Shown piece by piece: positions 54,768 through 62,775 of a stretch of 64,000 nt of DNA (its first letter is position 1; each line of letters begins with the position of its first letter). The stretch is from Pseudomonas baetica (lineage in GTDB: Bacteria; Pseudomonadota; Gammaproteobacteria; Pseudomonadales; Pseudomonadaceae), in the NCBI RefSeq assembly GCF_019733355.1, contig NZ_JAIHLQ010000011.1:1-64000 (forward strand), read 5' to 3'. The position numbers were made by a program, and so were the translations under genes. The notes beneath the pieces are model-generated. The model was not told the DNA's origin. It saw nothing but the letters and a program-made list of their open reading frames with translations, and ran no database searches.

Positions 54768-56007
54768 AACGGTTCACCGTGTAATGCAACATCTGAAACA
54801 GCTCGGACGAGCTGATACCGGGGCCGTCGACCGACCAGCCACTGCTGCGAGGCAACGGCAAACGGCCGGTGTTGCCCCAGCGCAACGCGCCCTGGTCGTC
54901 GATACGGGTGGTGGCGCGGCCCGGGTTGTCCGGGTGCAGGCAGTAGGGAATGTCGAGCAAGCCGCGCGCGAAGGCCTGCACCAGCGCCACGCCGATGTCG
55001 GCGTGCAGATTGAGCACGGTCTCCACCAGTCGCCGCGCTTCGAACAGCGTTTCCTGGTAATAGGCGGCGCTGCCCGCGTCTACCGTCGGGAGTTCGCCAG
55101 CAGCGACTTCGGCGGCCATGCACAAGGCATCAAGGTTGTCCTCGACCGAGGGAATTTGCCGCGATTCTGCGACGGTCTTGACGATCAACCGCTCGCAACC
55201 GGCAGCCTTGGTCAGCCGCGCACTGTCGCAAATCAAACGCCGTGCGCCGTGGCGGGAGGTCGGGAACACGCCCATGTACGAATACACCACCACATGCCAG
55301 TGATCGCCGTCGAGATACTGGGCGGCCAATTCGCGCAATGCCTGCAACGCGCCGAAATCCTGTTCCATCGAAGTGCCTTGGGCGTAGCTCAACGAGACGC
55401 CGCGCACCCCGTGCTGACGGAAAAACAGGGCCTCCAGCAAGGTCATGGCGATCAGCAGCGAGGGCGGGCACAACTGCCCCAACAGGCAGCCGCCGAAACT
55501 CTCGATATGCGCATGTTCGGTTGCGCCGGCCAGCACCTGACAGCTTTGCGCCCAAGCACTGACCGCCTCGGCCAACGGCAGGCGGCTGTAGGGCATGCAG
55601 TACGACACCGGGCCGCCCTCTGTTGCGTCCAGACCCAATGCCGCCAGACGCTGGAACACATTCTGCGGTTTGGCCGTGCCGTGGCGGATCTGGATCGGAA
55701 ACTCTGCGCTGTACAGTCCGGCGAGCATGCCGCGTACCGCTTCGATCGGATGGCTGATGATCGGGAACCCGTTCATCGGCGCCGAACTGTTCAGACATTG
55801 CAGCGCACTCTGGTAATCGCCGACCCGGGTGTAGCTGTCGAGCGTGATGGTGCCGATGGCCGCGCAGGGCAGGGCGGCGACGCTCGCCAGCCCCGCACGC
55901 ATCTGGCTGAGTGCGCCAAAACCCATGCGCGGTTGCACCACCAGCTCATTTCGGACGCGGGCGCGCTCGATGAACTGTTGAAAATGGCCGCCGTTGAACG
56001 CCGTCAT
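54748..56007 (-). CDS. Glutamate mutase epsilon-like catalytic subunit (GlmE/MutE homologue)
   Basis: 419-residue TIM-barrel B12 mutase subunit, shorter than the ~480 residues typical of GlmE. Family stretches: SYTRVGDYQSAL, IQIRHGTAKPQNVF (the arginine that binds the substrate carboxylate), EGGPVSYCMPYSRLPLAEAV and GQLCPPSLL. The known reaction converts glutamate to 3-methylaspartate. The matching B12-binding subunit is encoded at 58787-59242. Substrate may be glutamate or a relative; the altered partner motif makes this open. Confidence 0.85.
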   Translation of the reverse strand: MTAFNGGHFQQFIERARVRNELVVQPRMGFGALSQMRAGLASVAALPCAAIGTITLDSYTRVGDYQSALQCLNSSAPMNGFPIISHPIEAVRGMLAGLYSAEFPIQIRHGTAKPQNVFQRLAALGLDATEGGPVSYCMPYSRLPLAEAVSAWAQSCQVLAGATEHAHIESFGGCLLGQLCPPSLLIAMTLLEALFFRQHGVRGVSLSYAQGTSMEQDFGALQALRELAAQYLDGDHWHVVVYSYMGVFPTSRHGARRLICDSARLTKAAGCERLIVKTVAESRQIPSVEDNLDALCMAAEVAAGELPTVDAGSAAYYQETLFEARRLVETVLNLHADIGVALVQAFARGLLDIPYCLHPDNPGRATTRIDDQGALRWGNTGRLPLPRSSGWSVDGPGISSSELFQMLHYTVNRYDQPLH

Positions 56008-56010
56008 GCT

Positions 56011-57507
56011 TTAGCGTCCCGAGACCAGTTCAACCACAGTTTCACCGGTCGCCGGGTCGTAGCGACTGATGCGTCCCTTGTGCGGATCACCGGCGCGCAC
56101 CCGTGCGATCAGCGTGACGTCGCTGTCGAAATCGATGCGTTGATGGGCGTACAGACTGCGCAACGCCGGCAGCGGCAGGCCACTGACCTCGCTCAGCCAC
56201 TGACAGAGGGCCGGCTCGTCGTGCTCGCCTGCGAGCACTCGGTGCAGGTTGTCGAGATCGGCCAGACGCTGCGGATGGCATAGCCCGACGAAGCTGGAGA
56301 ACTCGCGGCCACGATCAACGAACGGCGCAAACTGCATACACACCAATTGCATTTCATTGAGACCGAACGCCTGCTCGGCGAAGCGCTCGGCGAGCGTGCG
56401 GCGCGCCTGCATGCCCGGCGCATCGACATAGGCCGACATGGCCAGATCGATCAGGCGCTGGGGCATTTCTTTCTTGCGCATGAGCGCCTGCGCCAGCTCC
56501 AGGTATTCGGCAATCCCCTGGTTGTAGCTGCGACCCTGCACGTACTCGGCCTTCAGCCCGCGAAAGTGCGCCATCAACATCGGGTTGGCGCAATCGGATT
56601 CGGTGAAGCTGAATGCCAGCTCTTCGAAGCGAAAATCGAGGAATTCGGTAATCAGCTCCCAATGATCCTCGACCTTGTAGCTGACCAGATCATAAATGCT
56701 GATGAACGCTGGATCGGCGTTGTCGTCACCGCAGGCAACGCGTCGTTCCTCGCGATGCTGATCGAAGCCTTCGCCGAACAGTTCGATGAAATAGCGCTGG
56801 GCCACGCCATCCAGTGCTTGCAGCAACCCGCGAAAGCCCTGCCGGCGGCATTCTTCGACATCCAGCCCGAGACGCTGCGCCAGACGCATGATCCAGGTGA
56901 AATAGTGCTTCTGCTCTTTGCGCGAATCACCGGTGACCACTGCATCGACGCCGCCCTGCCACCACGCGGCGCGACCATAGAAATCCGCCACGGCGAGGTT
57001 GCAGCTGTTGCAGAAGGTCGGGCGACCGTCGCCAGCGGTGCGGTGGCCGTTCATCAGCACGTCGAAACGGTTCATCGCCTGTACATCGTCGGGGAACGGC
57101 AGATGCCGTTCGAACGGGCGAATCTGGCGGTGATCGACCACCAGCATTTCTACTCGCGGATCATCGAACAGGTGCAGCGCGCGGTAGACCCGATCAATGT
57201 TGGCCATCACCGCATCCGGCACGCCGGCATGGCGCATGTTGGCGATGCGCAACTGAAAGGTACGGCCATGCAGGATTGACAGCTGTAACTGGGTGGCGCG
57301 CAGCATGGCCACGGTGTACGAACTGTCTTTACCGCCGCCGTAAGCGACCATCAATTTGTAGCCGGTCAGCCCGTCGAGACCGCCCGCAGCGTCAATCAGA
57401 CGCTCGCCGAGGACAGCTACTGCGCGACGTTCGTCGGCGCGCAAATAGTGGTTGATCTGACCCAGCAGCGGTTCGTCGTTCAAGGCTTGGGAAGTGGGGG
57501 CGTTCAT
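56011..57507 (-). CDS. N-type ATP pyrophosphatase (PP-loop) enzyme
   Basis: 498-residue protein with a PP-loop YGGGKDSSYTV near residue 54, as in ATP-dependent enzymes that adenylate a carbonyl for amidation, thiolation or lactamisation. A CNSCN motif near residue 168 could bind metal or sulfur. The rest is helical, with RLAQRLGLDVEECRRQGFRG and YNQGIAEYLELAQALMRKKE. It lies 3 bases upstream of the mutase gene and overlaps the next ATP-grasp by four. I do not recognise the exact family; it could build an unusual amide, thioamide or ring. Confidence 0.78.
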   Translation of the reverse strand: MNAPTSQALNDEPLLGQINHYLRADERRAVAVLGERLIDAAGGLDGLTGYKLMVAYGGGKDSSYTVAMLRATQLQLSILHGRTFQLRIANMRHAGVPDAVMANIDRVYRALHLFDDPRVEMLVVDHRQIRPFERHLPFPDDVQAMNRFDVLMNGHRTAGDGRPTFCNSCNLAVADFYGRAAWWQGGVDAVVTGDSRKEQKHYFTWIMRLAQRLGLDVEECRRQGFRGLLQALDGVAQRYFIELFGEGFDQHREERRVACGDDNADPAFISIYDLVSYKVEDHWELITEFLDFRFEELAFSFTESDCANPMLMAHFRGLKAEYVQGRSYNQGIAEYLELAQALMRKKEMPQRLIDLAMSAYVDAPGMQARRTLAERFAEQAFGLNEMQLVCMQFAPFVDRGREFSSFVGLCHPQRLADLDNLHRVLAGEHDEPALCQWLSEVSGLPLPALRSLYAHQRIDFDSDVTLIARVRAGDPHKGRISRYDPATGETVVELVSGR

Positions 57508-58742
57508 AGTGGTTCCGCCTGGAATTGGAATACCTGAGTGGTGTGGCGGATATCGTTTTCAGTGGCCACTTCGCTGCCGCCGACAAAAATGAAGCGTCCG
57601 CTGTGCAGGGCGTCGTAGCTGCCGCCGGACTCGAGAATCTGCCCCGGCTCGGGCAGCAACTCGCGCCACAGATTGGGCACGGTTTCGCGCAACGAATCGG
57701 CTTGCACTACCCGGCACGGCAGGGCAGCGGGTTTCGGGATCACCAGCCAGCCGCCGCTCGGGTCGTGGCTGACGGCGGGCACCGGCACTTGATCGCCGGC
57801 GAGGCGGCGCAGCCAATGCTCGTAGAGATTGACTCCGAACACTTTGTTGATCAGGTGCGGGACTTCGCTGCCGCCGACCCGCGCACCGATTTCGAGGAAC
57901 ACCAGCGAGTCGTTCGGTTCGACGAAAATTTCCAGGTGGAACGCCGTGCAGCGCAGATCGAGGGCACGCATGATCTGTTGGCTGAAAGCCTCGATGCGCG
58001 TACGCAGGGCCGATGCCTGGACGATCACCGAGCCCAGTGGCTGCGCCTTGGCGAAATCCAGGCAACTGTTGATGTAACGCGACACCACCTGAAACGGCAC
58101 GCTGCCGTCGACATCGACGAAGCCGTCGATGTGGTAGGTCTGGCCGTGCATGAAGCCTTCGATCTCATAGCGCGACAGGTCGATGCTATTGAGCAGCGTG
58201 CGCAGTTCAATCTCGTTTTCGACTTTCTCCACGCCCATGCTCGCGGCGCCGTCCACTGGTTTTACGATCAGCGGGAAACCGATTTCCCGGGCAAAATCCA
58301 CGGCCTGTTGCACCGACTCGCAACGCGCAAACGGAGGCACCGGCAGGCCATGGTTTTGCAGGATTTCCTTCATGCGTGCCTTGTCGCGGTAAACCGCCAC
58401 TTCATCCGGGCCGTGTCCGGGAATGTTCAGGGTCTGGCGCACGCGCGCGGCGATTTCCAGGGTGAACTCGGACAGGGCAATCAACTGATCGACGGGGCCG
58501 ACGCGTTCGATGACTTCCTGCACCGCGCCGAGCAGTTGCTCGTATTGGTTGACGTCAGCGACCTGCACCTGATGAGCGATATGCTGCGCCGGAGCGAGTA
58601 CGCCGTCGGCCCCGAGTGCATCGACCACGTAGCTGATCCGGTGTTGTTGATGGTCGAAGAAATCTTCGTAGCGAGTCAGTTCGTTGTCCCAGCGGCGCCC
58701 ATCACGAAAGCGCGGCCAGCGGTTGACGATTACGATGTGCAT
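57504..58742 (-). CDS. ATP-grasp ligase 2
   Basis: 412-residue ATP-grasp enzyme. Features: MHIVIVNRWPRFRDGRRWDN at the start, RDKARMKEILQNHGLPVPPF, the ATP-lysine FPLIVKPVDGAASMGVEKV, and the metal-site strand VFLEIGARVGGSEVPHLIN. Only moderately like ligase 1, so the two probably make different bonds. A 44-base gap separates it from the upstream B12-subunit gene; its end overlaps the PP-loop gene (ATGA type). Confidence 0.86.
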   Translation of the reverse strand: MHIVIVNRWPRFRDGRRWDNELTRYEDFFDHQQHRISYVVDALGADGVLAPAQHIAHQVQVADVNQYEQLLGAVQEVIERVGPVDQLIALSEFTLEIAARVRQTLNIPGHGPDEVAVYRDKARMKEILQNHGLPVPPFARCESVQQAVDFAREIGFPLIVKPVDGAASMGVEKVENEIELRTLLNSIDLSRYEIEGFMHGQTYHIDGFVDVDGSVPFQVVSRYINSCLDFAKAQPLGSVIVQASALRTRIEAFSQQIMRALDLRCTAFHLEIFVEPNDSLVFLEIGARVGGSEVPHLINKVFGVNLYEHWLRRLAGDQVPVPAVSHDPSGGWLVIPKPAALPCRVVQADSLRETVPNLWRELLPEPGQILESGGSYDALHSGRFIFVGGSEVATENDIRHTTQVFQFQAEPL

Positions 58743-58786
58743 CGTGGTAATCCTTTGAATGAGTGAAGTCAGTCGTGGCCGGAGGG

Positions 58787-59242
58787 TCAGCCCCAGGACG
58801 TCACACTGTCGGCGAGTACGGAGTCAGCGTCGGGCTGCGCGTGCAGCGAGCCCAGATAGCGGCTGAAGGTGTCGATAGCGTCGGGGCCGACGAACACCTG
58901 GTTGTAACCGGCATCGATCAAGGCTTGCCGGACTGCCAGGGTTTCATTTTCGGAAGTGGTCAGCTTGCCGCCGATCACGCAGGCCAGTTGCGGGTGCAGT
59001 TGGCGCACCTTGCGGATCAGCTCCAGACCCTGGGAGTAACCGTGGCCATTCACGCTGCTGACCACCAGCAACTGCGTGCGGCGCTGTTGCAATGCACTGA
59101 GCACTGTGTCCATCGGCGTGCAACTGCCGAGGTTCTTCACGTTCAAGCCGTGCTCGCCCAGCCACAGTTGCAGGTACACCAGATTCCACATGTGCGAGTC
59201 AGACTCGACGGTGGCGAGCAGGCAGTGAGGCCGAGTTTTCAT
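58787..59242 (-). CDS. B12-binding mutase subunit (GlmS/MutS-like)
   Basis: 151-residue small Rossmann domain starting MKTRPHCLLATVESDSHMWN. The cobalamin lower-ligand motif DxHxxG appears as DSHMWN (Asp15, His17), so the histidine is kept but the glycine is replaced. Later loops VVSSVNGHGYSQ and VIGGKLTTSEN match the B12 nucleotide pocket. It overlaps the MFS gene by four bases and pairs with the catalytic subunit at 54748-56007. Confidence 0.87.
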   Translation of the reverse strand: MKTRPHCLLATVESDSHMWNLVYLQLWLGEHGLNVKNLGSCTPMDTVLSALQQRRTQLLVVSSVNGHGYSQGLELIRKVRQLHPQLACVIGGKLTTSENETLAVRQALIDAGYNQVFVGPDAIDTFSRYLGSLHAQPDADSVLADSVTSWG

Positions 59243-60480
59243 TGGGATGCCTCCATGGCGAGCGATGGACCTTCGAGGGCGAGGCGAAAGCGCCGGGTGG
59301 TTAAAATGAACAGCAGCGTGCCGGGCACGGTCAGCACGAGTGCCAGCACCAGAATCAGCACCTGCACGCCGTAGACGTGGCCGACGCTGGCGGTGAGCAA
59401 ACCACCCAGGGGATAAGAGAGCAGGTTGACCAGATAAAACGGCCCCATGACTTTGCCCAGATGAGCGCTCTCGATCGCCTTGATCCGCTGCGTACGGTTG
59501 AACACGTTGAACAGTGCGCATCCGGCCATTGCCAGCAGGAAACTCAGGGCATACAGCAACACACCGCTGGCCACGCCCATGCAGATCAGGCCCAGGCACA
59601 GCAAGGCAAAACCCAGTGCACCGAGTCGATAAATCGACATGCGCGCCAACAGTCGCGGCACCAGAATGAAGTTCAACAGACCCAGCGCGCCGGCCCCTGC
59701 ATTCATCAGACCAAACACGCCGTCGGCGGCGCTGAACACGCCGCTGATGACGAACGCGTTGGCGCTGAGCACGGCAGCGAATGCCAGATTGATGCTGAAA
59801 TTCAGCCCGGCCAGCGACAGCACTGGCGGGTTGCCAAGCAACAGGCGCCAGCCGAGCGCGAGATCCTTGAACACGCTGGTCGGGCGACTGACGGAGCGCG
59901 CCGTCGGCAAACCTGTCCAGAACAGCGCCGCAGCACACAGTGCGACTGCCGCCAGCCCCAGCAGCCAGCGCTTGTCGGCATACATCGCCAACCCGGCGGC
60001 GAGTGCCGGGCCCAGTGCCATGGCCAGCAGCTCCATGTTCTGCACCAGCGACTGACAGTGAGCGAGGCGTTCAGGGCCGGCGATCAGCGGCACGCTTTTT
60101 TCAACCGCCATGCGCACCGGCGCCATTAGCACCGACAATACGATGCCGTTGCCGATCAACGCCCAGATCATCCATTGCGGCTGATACCAGCAGATCCCCA
60201 GTGTCACGGCGAGGCTCAGTCCCCGCGCAGTATTGGCGCCGCGAAACAGCAGGCGCCCACCAAACCGGTCAGCCAGCAACCCGGCGAACGGATAGGCAAT
60301 CAGTGCCGGCAGCCACTCCAGCGCAAACGCCACGCCGGAATAGCGCACGTTGCCAGTGAGCTGGAAAATCATCAACGGCACGGCAAACAGCACGGTCTGC
60401 TCCGCCAGCAAGGCACACAGCAACCCGGCACCGAACCAACGAATCGCGCTATTGCGTGCAGCGTCGTTGATGTCATGCAT
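59239..60480 (-). CDS. MFS transporter (DHA3-like)
   Basis: 413-residue MFS protein with about 12 helices; MHDINDAARNSAIRWF at 60480 is chosen as start because the longer ORF lacks coding character. Typical motif A region: AYPFAGLLADRFGGRLLFRG. Its start overlaps the monooxygenase gene by 8 bases. Embedded in the operon, it is the likely exporter of the cluster product. Confidence 0.88.
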   Translation of the reverse strand: MHDINDAARNSAIRWFGAGLLCALLAEQTVLFAVPLMIFQLTGNVRYSGVAFALEWLPALIAYPFAGLLADRFGGRLLFRGANTARGLSLAVTLGICWYQPQWMIWALIGNGIVLSVLMAPVRMAVEKSVPLIAGPERLAHCQSLVQNMELLAMALGPALAAGLAMYADKRWLLGLAAVALCAAALFWTGLPTARSVSRPTSVFKDLALGWRLLLGNPPVLSLAGLNFSINLAFAAVLSANAFVISGVFSAADGVFGLMNAGAGALGLLNFILVPRLLARMSIYRLGALGFALLCLGLICMGVASGVLLYALSFLLAMAGCALFNVFNRTQRIKAIESAHLGKVMGPFYLVNLLSYPLGGLLTASVGHVYGVQVLILVLALVLTVPGTLLFILTTRRFRLALEGPSLAMEASQ

Positions 60481-61543
60481 GCTCGCGGTCCCAGACGGTT
60501 TCCAGCTCGCGCAGATAAGGCAGCACGTATTTGCAGAAACGGCGCATTTCGTCGCGGGTTGGCCAGCCAGAGAAAATGAACTCGCTGACGCCGACTTTTT
60601 TGTACTCGAACAAGTATTCGGCGACTTCCTGATAGCTGCCGACCACGCACAATGCCGGACCGCCACGATAGGCCACGGCACCCGACCAGAGCATCGGCGA
60701 CAGCCAGTCGTGTTCAGCTTTGTCGGCAAGGCGGAACGAGGTTTTCACCGCTTCCGAATCGCAGCGTCCGACGAACTCACGCACCCATTCGCGATGCTGT
60801 TCGTCCGGGTTTTCCATCATGCTCTCGACCGCCGCCAGCGCTTCGGCGCGGGTTTCGCGGGCGAGTACGTGCATGCGAATTCCCACCGAGCAACCGGACT
60901 GCAAAACCGTGCGGGCGGCCTCGGCAATTCCTTGCGGTGTATCGCCGTAACGCAGCCAGCAATCGCTGTGCTGGATGACGATCTGCTGGGCAACGTCCGA
61001 GGCGCCGCTGAGATAAATACGCGGACGCTCGGCATCCTTGAACGGCAACCCGAGCTGGGCTTTTTCGATGCGGTAGTGCTTGCCGTGGTAGGTCAGCGGT
61101 GATTCGCCGCTCCAGAACCGATTGAGGATGTCGAGGAATTCGCCGGTGCGCTCATAGCGTCCGTCGTGCGCCACGAAGTCGCCGTAATAGGCTTGTTCGT
61201 CCGGGGAAATGCCGGCGACCAGATTCAGCGAGATACGCTTGTCCGACATCCACGACACGGTGTTGACGATCTGCGTGAACAGGGTCGGCGGCACCAGCCC
61301 CGGACGGTAAGCCAGAATGAATTTGACGCGATCGGTCTCACGCACCAGCGCGCCAATCATCGGCAGCGGATCGGGCATGTGGTAGCTGATGCCCATCAAC
61401 AGCGAGTCGATGCCCAGCTCATCGGCTTCCTTGGCGAAATCGACGATCCCGGCAAAGTCGAGGGCGCCGGTGTCGTATTTTTCCGAGGCCTTTTGCTGAC
61501 CGCTATCGAGCGGTGAGCACCAGTGAATACGCAGTGCAGACAT
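60473..61543 (-). CDS. LLM-class FMN-dependent monooxygenase (SsuD-like)
   Basis: 356-residue luciferase-like TIM-barrel oxygenase resembling alkanesulfonate monooxygenases. Features: LRIHWCSPLDSGQQ, KEADELGIDSLLMGISYHMP, RVKFILAYRPGLVPPTLFTQ, ISLNLVAGISPDEQAYYG and the C-terminal GSYQEVAEYLFEYKKVGVSE. Uses FMNH2 and oxygen, so a flavin reductase is needed from elsewhere. In this context it probably oxidises a pathway intermediate, not a sulfonate. Confidence 0.87.
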   Translation of the reverse strand: MSALRIHWCSPLDSGQQKASEKYDTGALDFAGIVDFAKEADELGIDSLLMGISYHMPDPLPMIGALVRETDRVKFILAYRPGLVPPTLFTQIVNTVSWMSDKRISLNLVAGISPDEQAYYGDFVAHDGRYERTGEFLDILNRFWSGESPLTYHGKHYRIEKAQLGLPFKDAERPRIYLSGASDVAQQIVIQHSDCWLRYGDTPQGIAEAARTVLQSGCSVGIRMHVLARETRAEALAAVESMMENPDEQHREWVREFVGRCDSEAVKTSFRLADKAEHDWLSPMLWSGAVAYRGGPALCVVGSYQEVAEYLFEYKKVGVSEFIFSGWPTRDEMRRFCKYVLPYLRELETVWDREHA

Positions 61544-61608
61544 TATGTTTCTCCATGGCCAAGCCTGCCGCCGCGGCAGCGGAGCAGGCTGTGAGAGTCA
61601 GGTCCGGA

Positions 61609-62538
61609 TCAGAACAGGAAGCGGGTACCGACCGTGCGGTCGAACAGCGCTACATCTCGGATGCGTCGCTTGCCACAGATGAACTTGAGCAGACGCTCGA
61701 TGCCCAGACCGCCACCGGCGCTCGGGTGCAGCAAGCCGCGCCGGGCGACTTCCAGGTAGTTGGCGAACGGCTGCAGGTCCATCGACAGCTCGTTCATGCG
61801 GTAGACGATCTGCTCGTATTCGAACTCACGCTCCGCGCCGGACAGGGCTTCGCCATAGCCATCGGGATAGATCAGGTCATAGTTGTTGTACGTGCCGCGC
61901 TTGCCCGGGGTTTCGCGATCGTAGAACTCGCGACGGTAGTTGGTGACGAAAAACGGCGTGTGCGCTTTGGCCGACATGATCTTCTCGAAGTCGTCGCCAT
62001 GTTCGGCGCGCAACGCGTCGGAGCTGTAGATCGGGAACGCTGTGGCGAAATGCGGCAGTTGGCGGCCGAGTTGGGACAGTTCGGCGGCGCAGTGCTGAGT
62101 GACCTCGGCGAACACATGCTTTATCAGGCCTTCAATAAGGGCCATGACCTGATGCATGTCACCGTCGCGGATCTCGAAATCGAATTGCGAGAACTCCAGC
62201 AAATGGTTTTCCGAATCCTTGATCTCGGCCTTTTCCAGGCGGATGTTCGGCGCCACGATAAAGATCTTGTCGTGGCCTTTGGCGGTCAATGCCAACTGCT
62301 TGTGGAAGATCATGCTGGCGGTCAGTTTCAGGCGCCGTTCTTCATATTGAAGTTCAGCGGGATACACCGCGTGATTCAGCGGATCTGTGATGGGCGACAT
62401 CAGAATCGGCATCAACTGTTTGAAGTCACGCTCAAGCAAATACTGTTGTAACGCCTGTAGGACACGTCCTCGGACGATGGCAATGGATTCTATGTCAGGA
62501 TTAGCAAAATCGGCGAAGTTACTTGTAATTTCTTCCAT
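61609..62538 (-). CDS. AsnRS-like asparagine synthetase / aminoacyl-adenylate ligase
   Basis: 309-residue class II aaRS catalytic core without an anticodon-binding domain. Motif 2 reads NIRLEKAEIKDSENHLLEFS and motif 3 GGGLGIERLLKF, both keeping the arginines. The size and architecture resemble archaeal asparagine synthetase related to AsnRS (AS-AR). It would activate an aspartate-like acid as an adenylate and transfer it to ammonia or another amine. First gene of the nine-gene operon, 65 bases before the monooxygenase. The 237-base divergent gap to the MFS gene at 62776 holds both promoters. Confidence 0.83.
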   Translation of the reverse strand: MEEITSNFADFANPDIESIAIVRGRVLQALQQYLLERDFKQLMPILMSPITDPLNHAVYPAELQYEERRLKLTASMIFHKQLALTAKGHDKIFIVAPNIRLEKAEIKDSENHLLEFSQFDFEIRDGDMHQVMALIEGLIKHVFAEVTQHCAAELSQLGRQLPHFATAFPIYSSDALRAEHGDDFEKIMSAKAHTPFFVTNYRREFYDRETPGKRGTYNNYDLIYPDGYGEALSGAEREFEYEQIVYRMNELSMDLQPFANYLEVARRGLLHPSAGGGLGIERLLKFICGKRRIRDVALFDRTVGTRFLF

Positions 62539-62775
62539 GATTGACCAGATATTCAGGGAGTTAGGGAGGCCTGATTATTGTTTAATCGGAAGAAAACTCA
62601 ATGTACAGATTTTGGCTAAAAAGCAACACAGAGCCTCGGTTTGGTTGTTTACATGACCTTTTGCGTGGACGATGTCGCGCTGTTGAAATTGATCAGTTGG
62701 CGCACTTGGGGGGCCGTTCGTTCGGGCCCTGTTGGCAGGCGTCGTTTTCTCTATCTGTCTACTCAGAGTTTGCCC

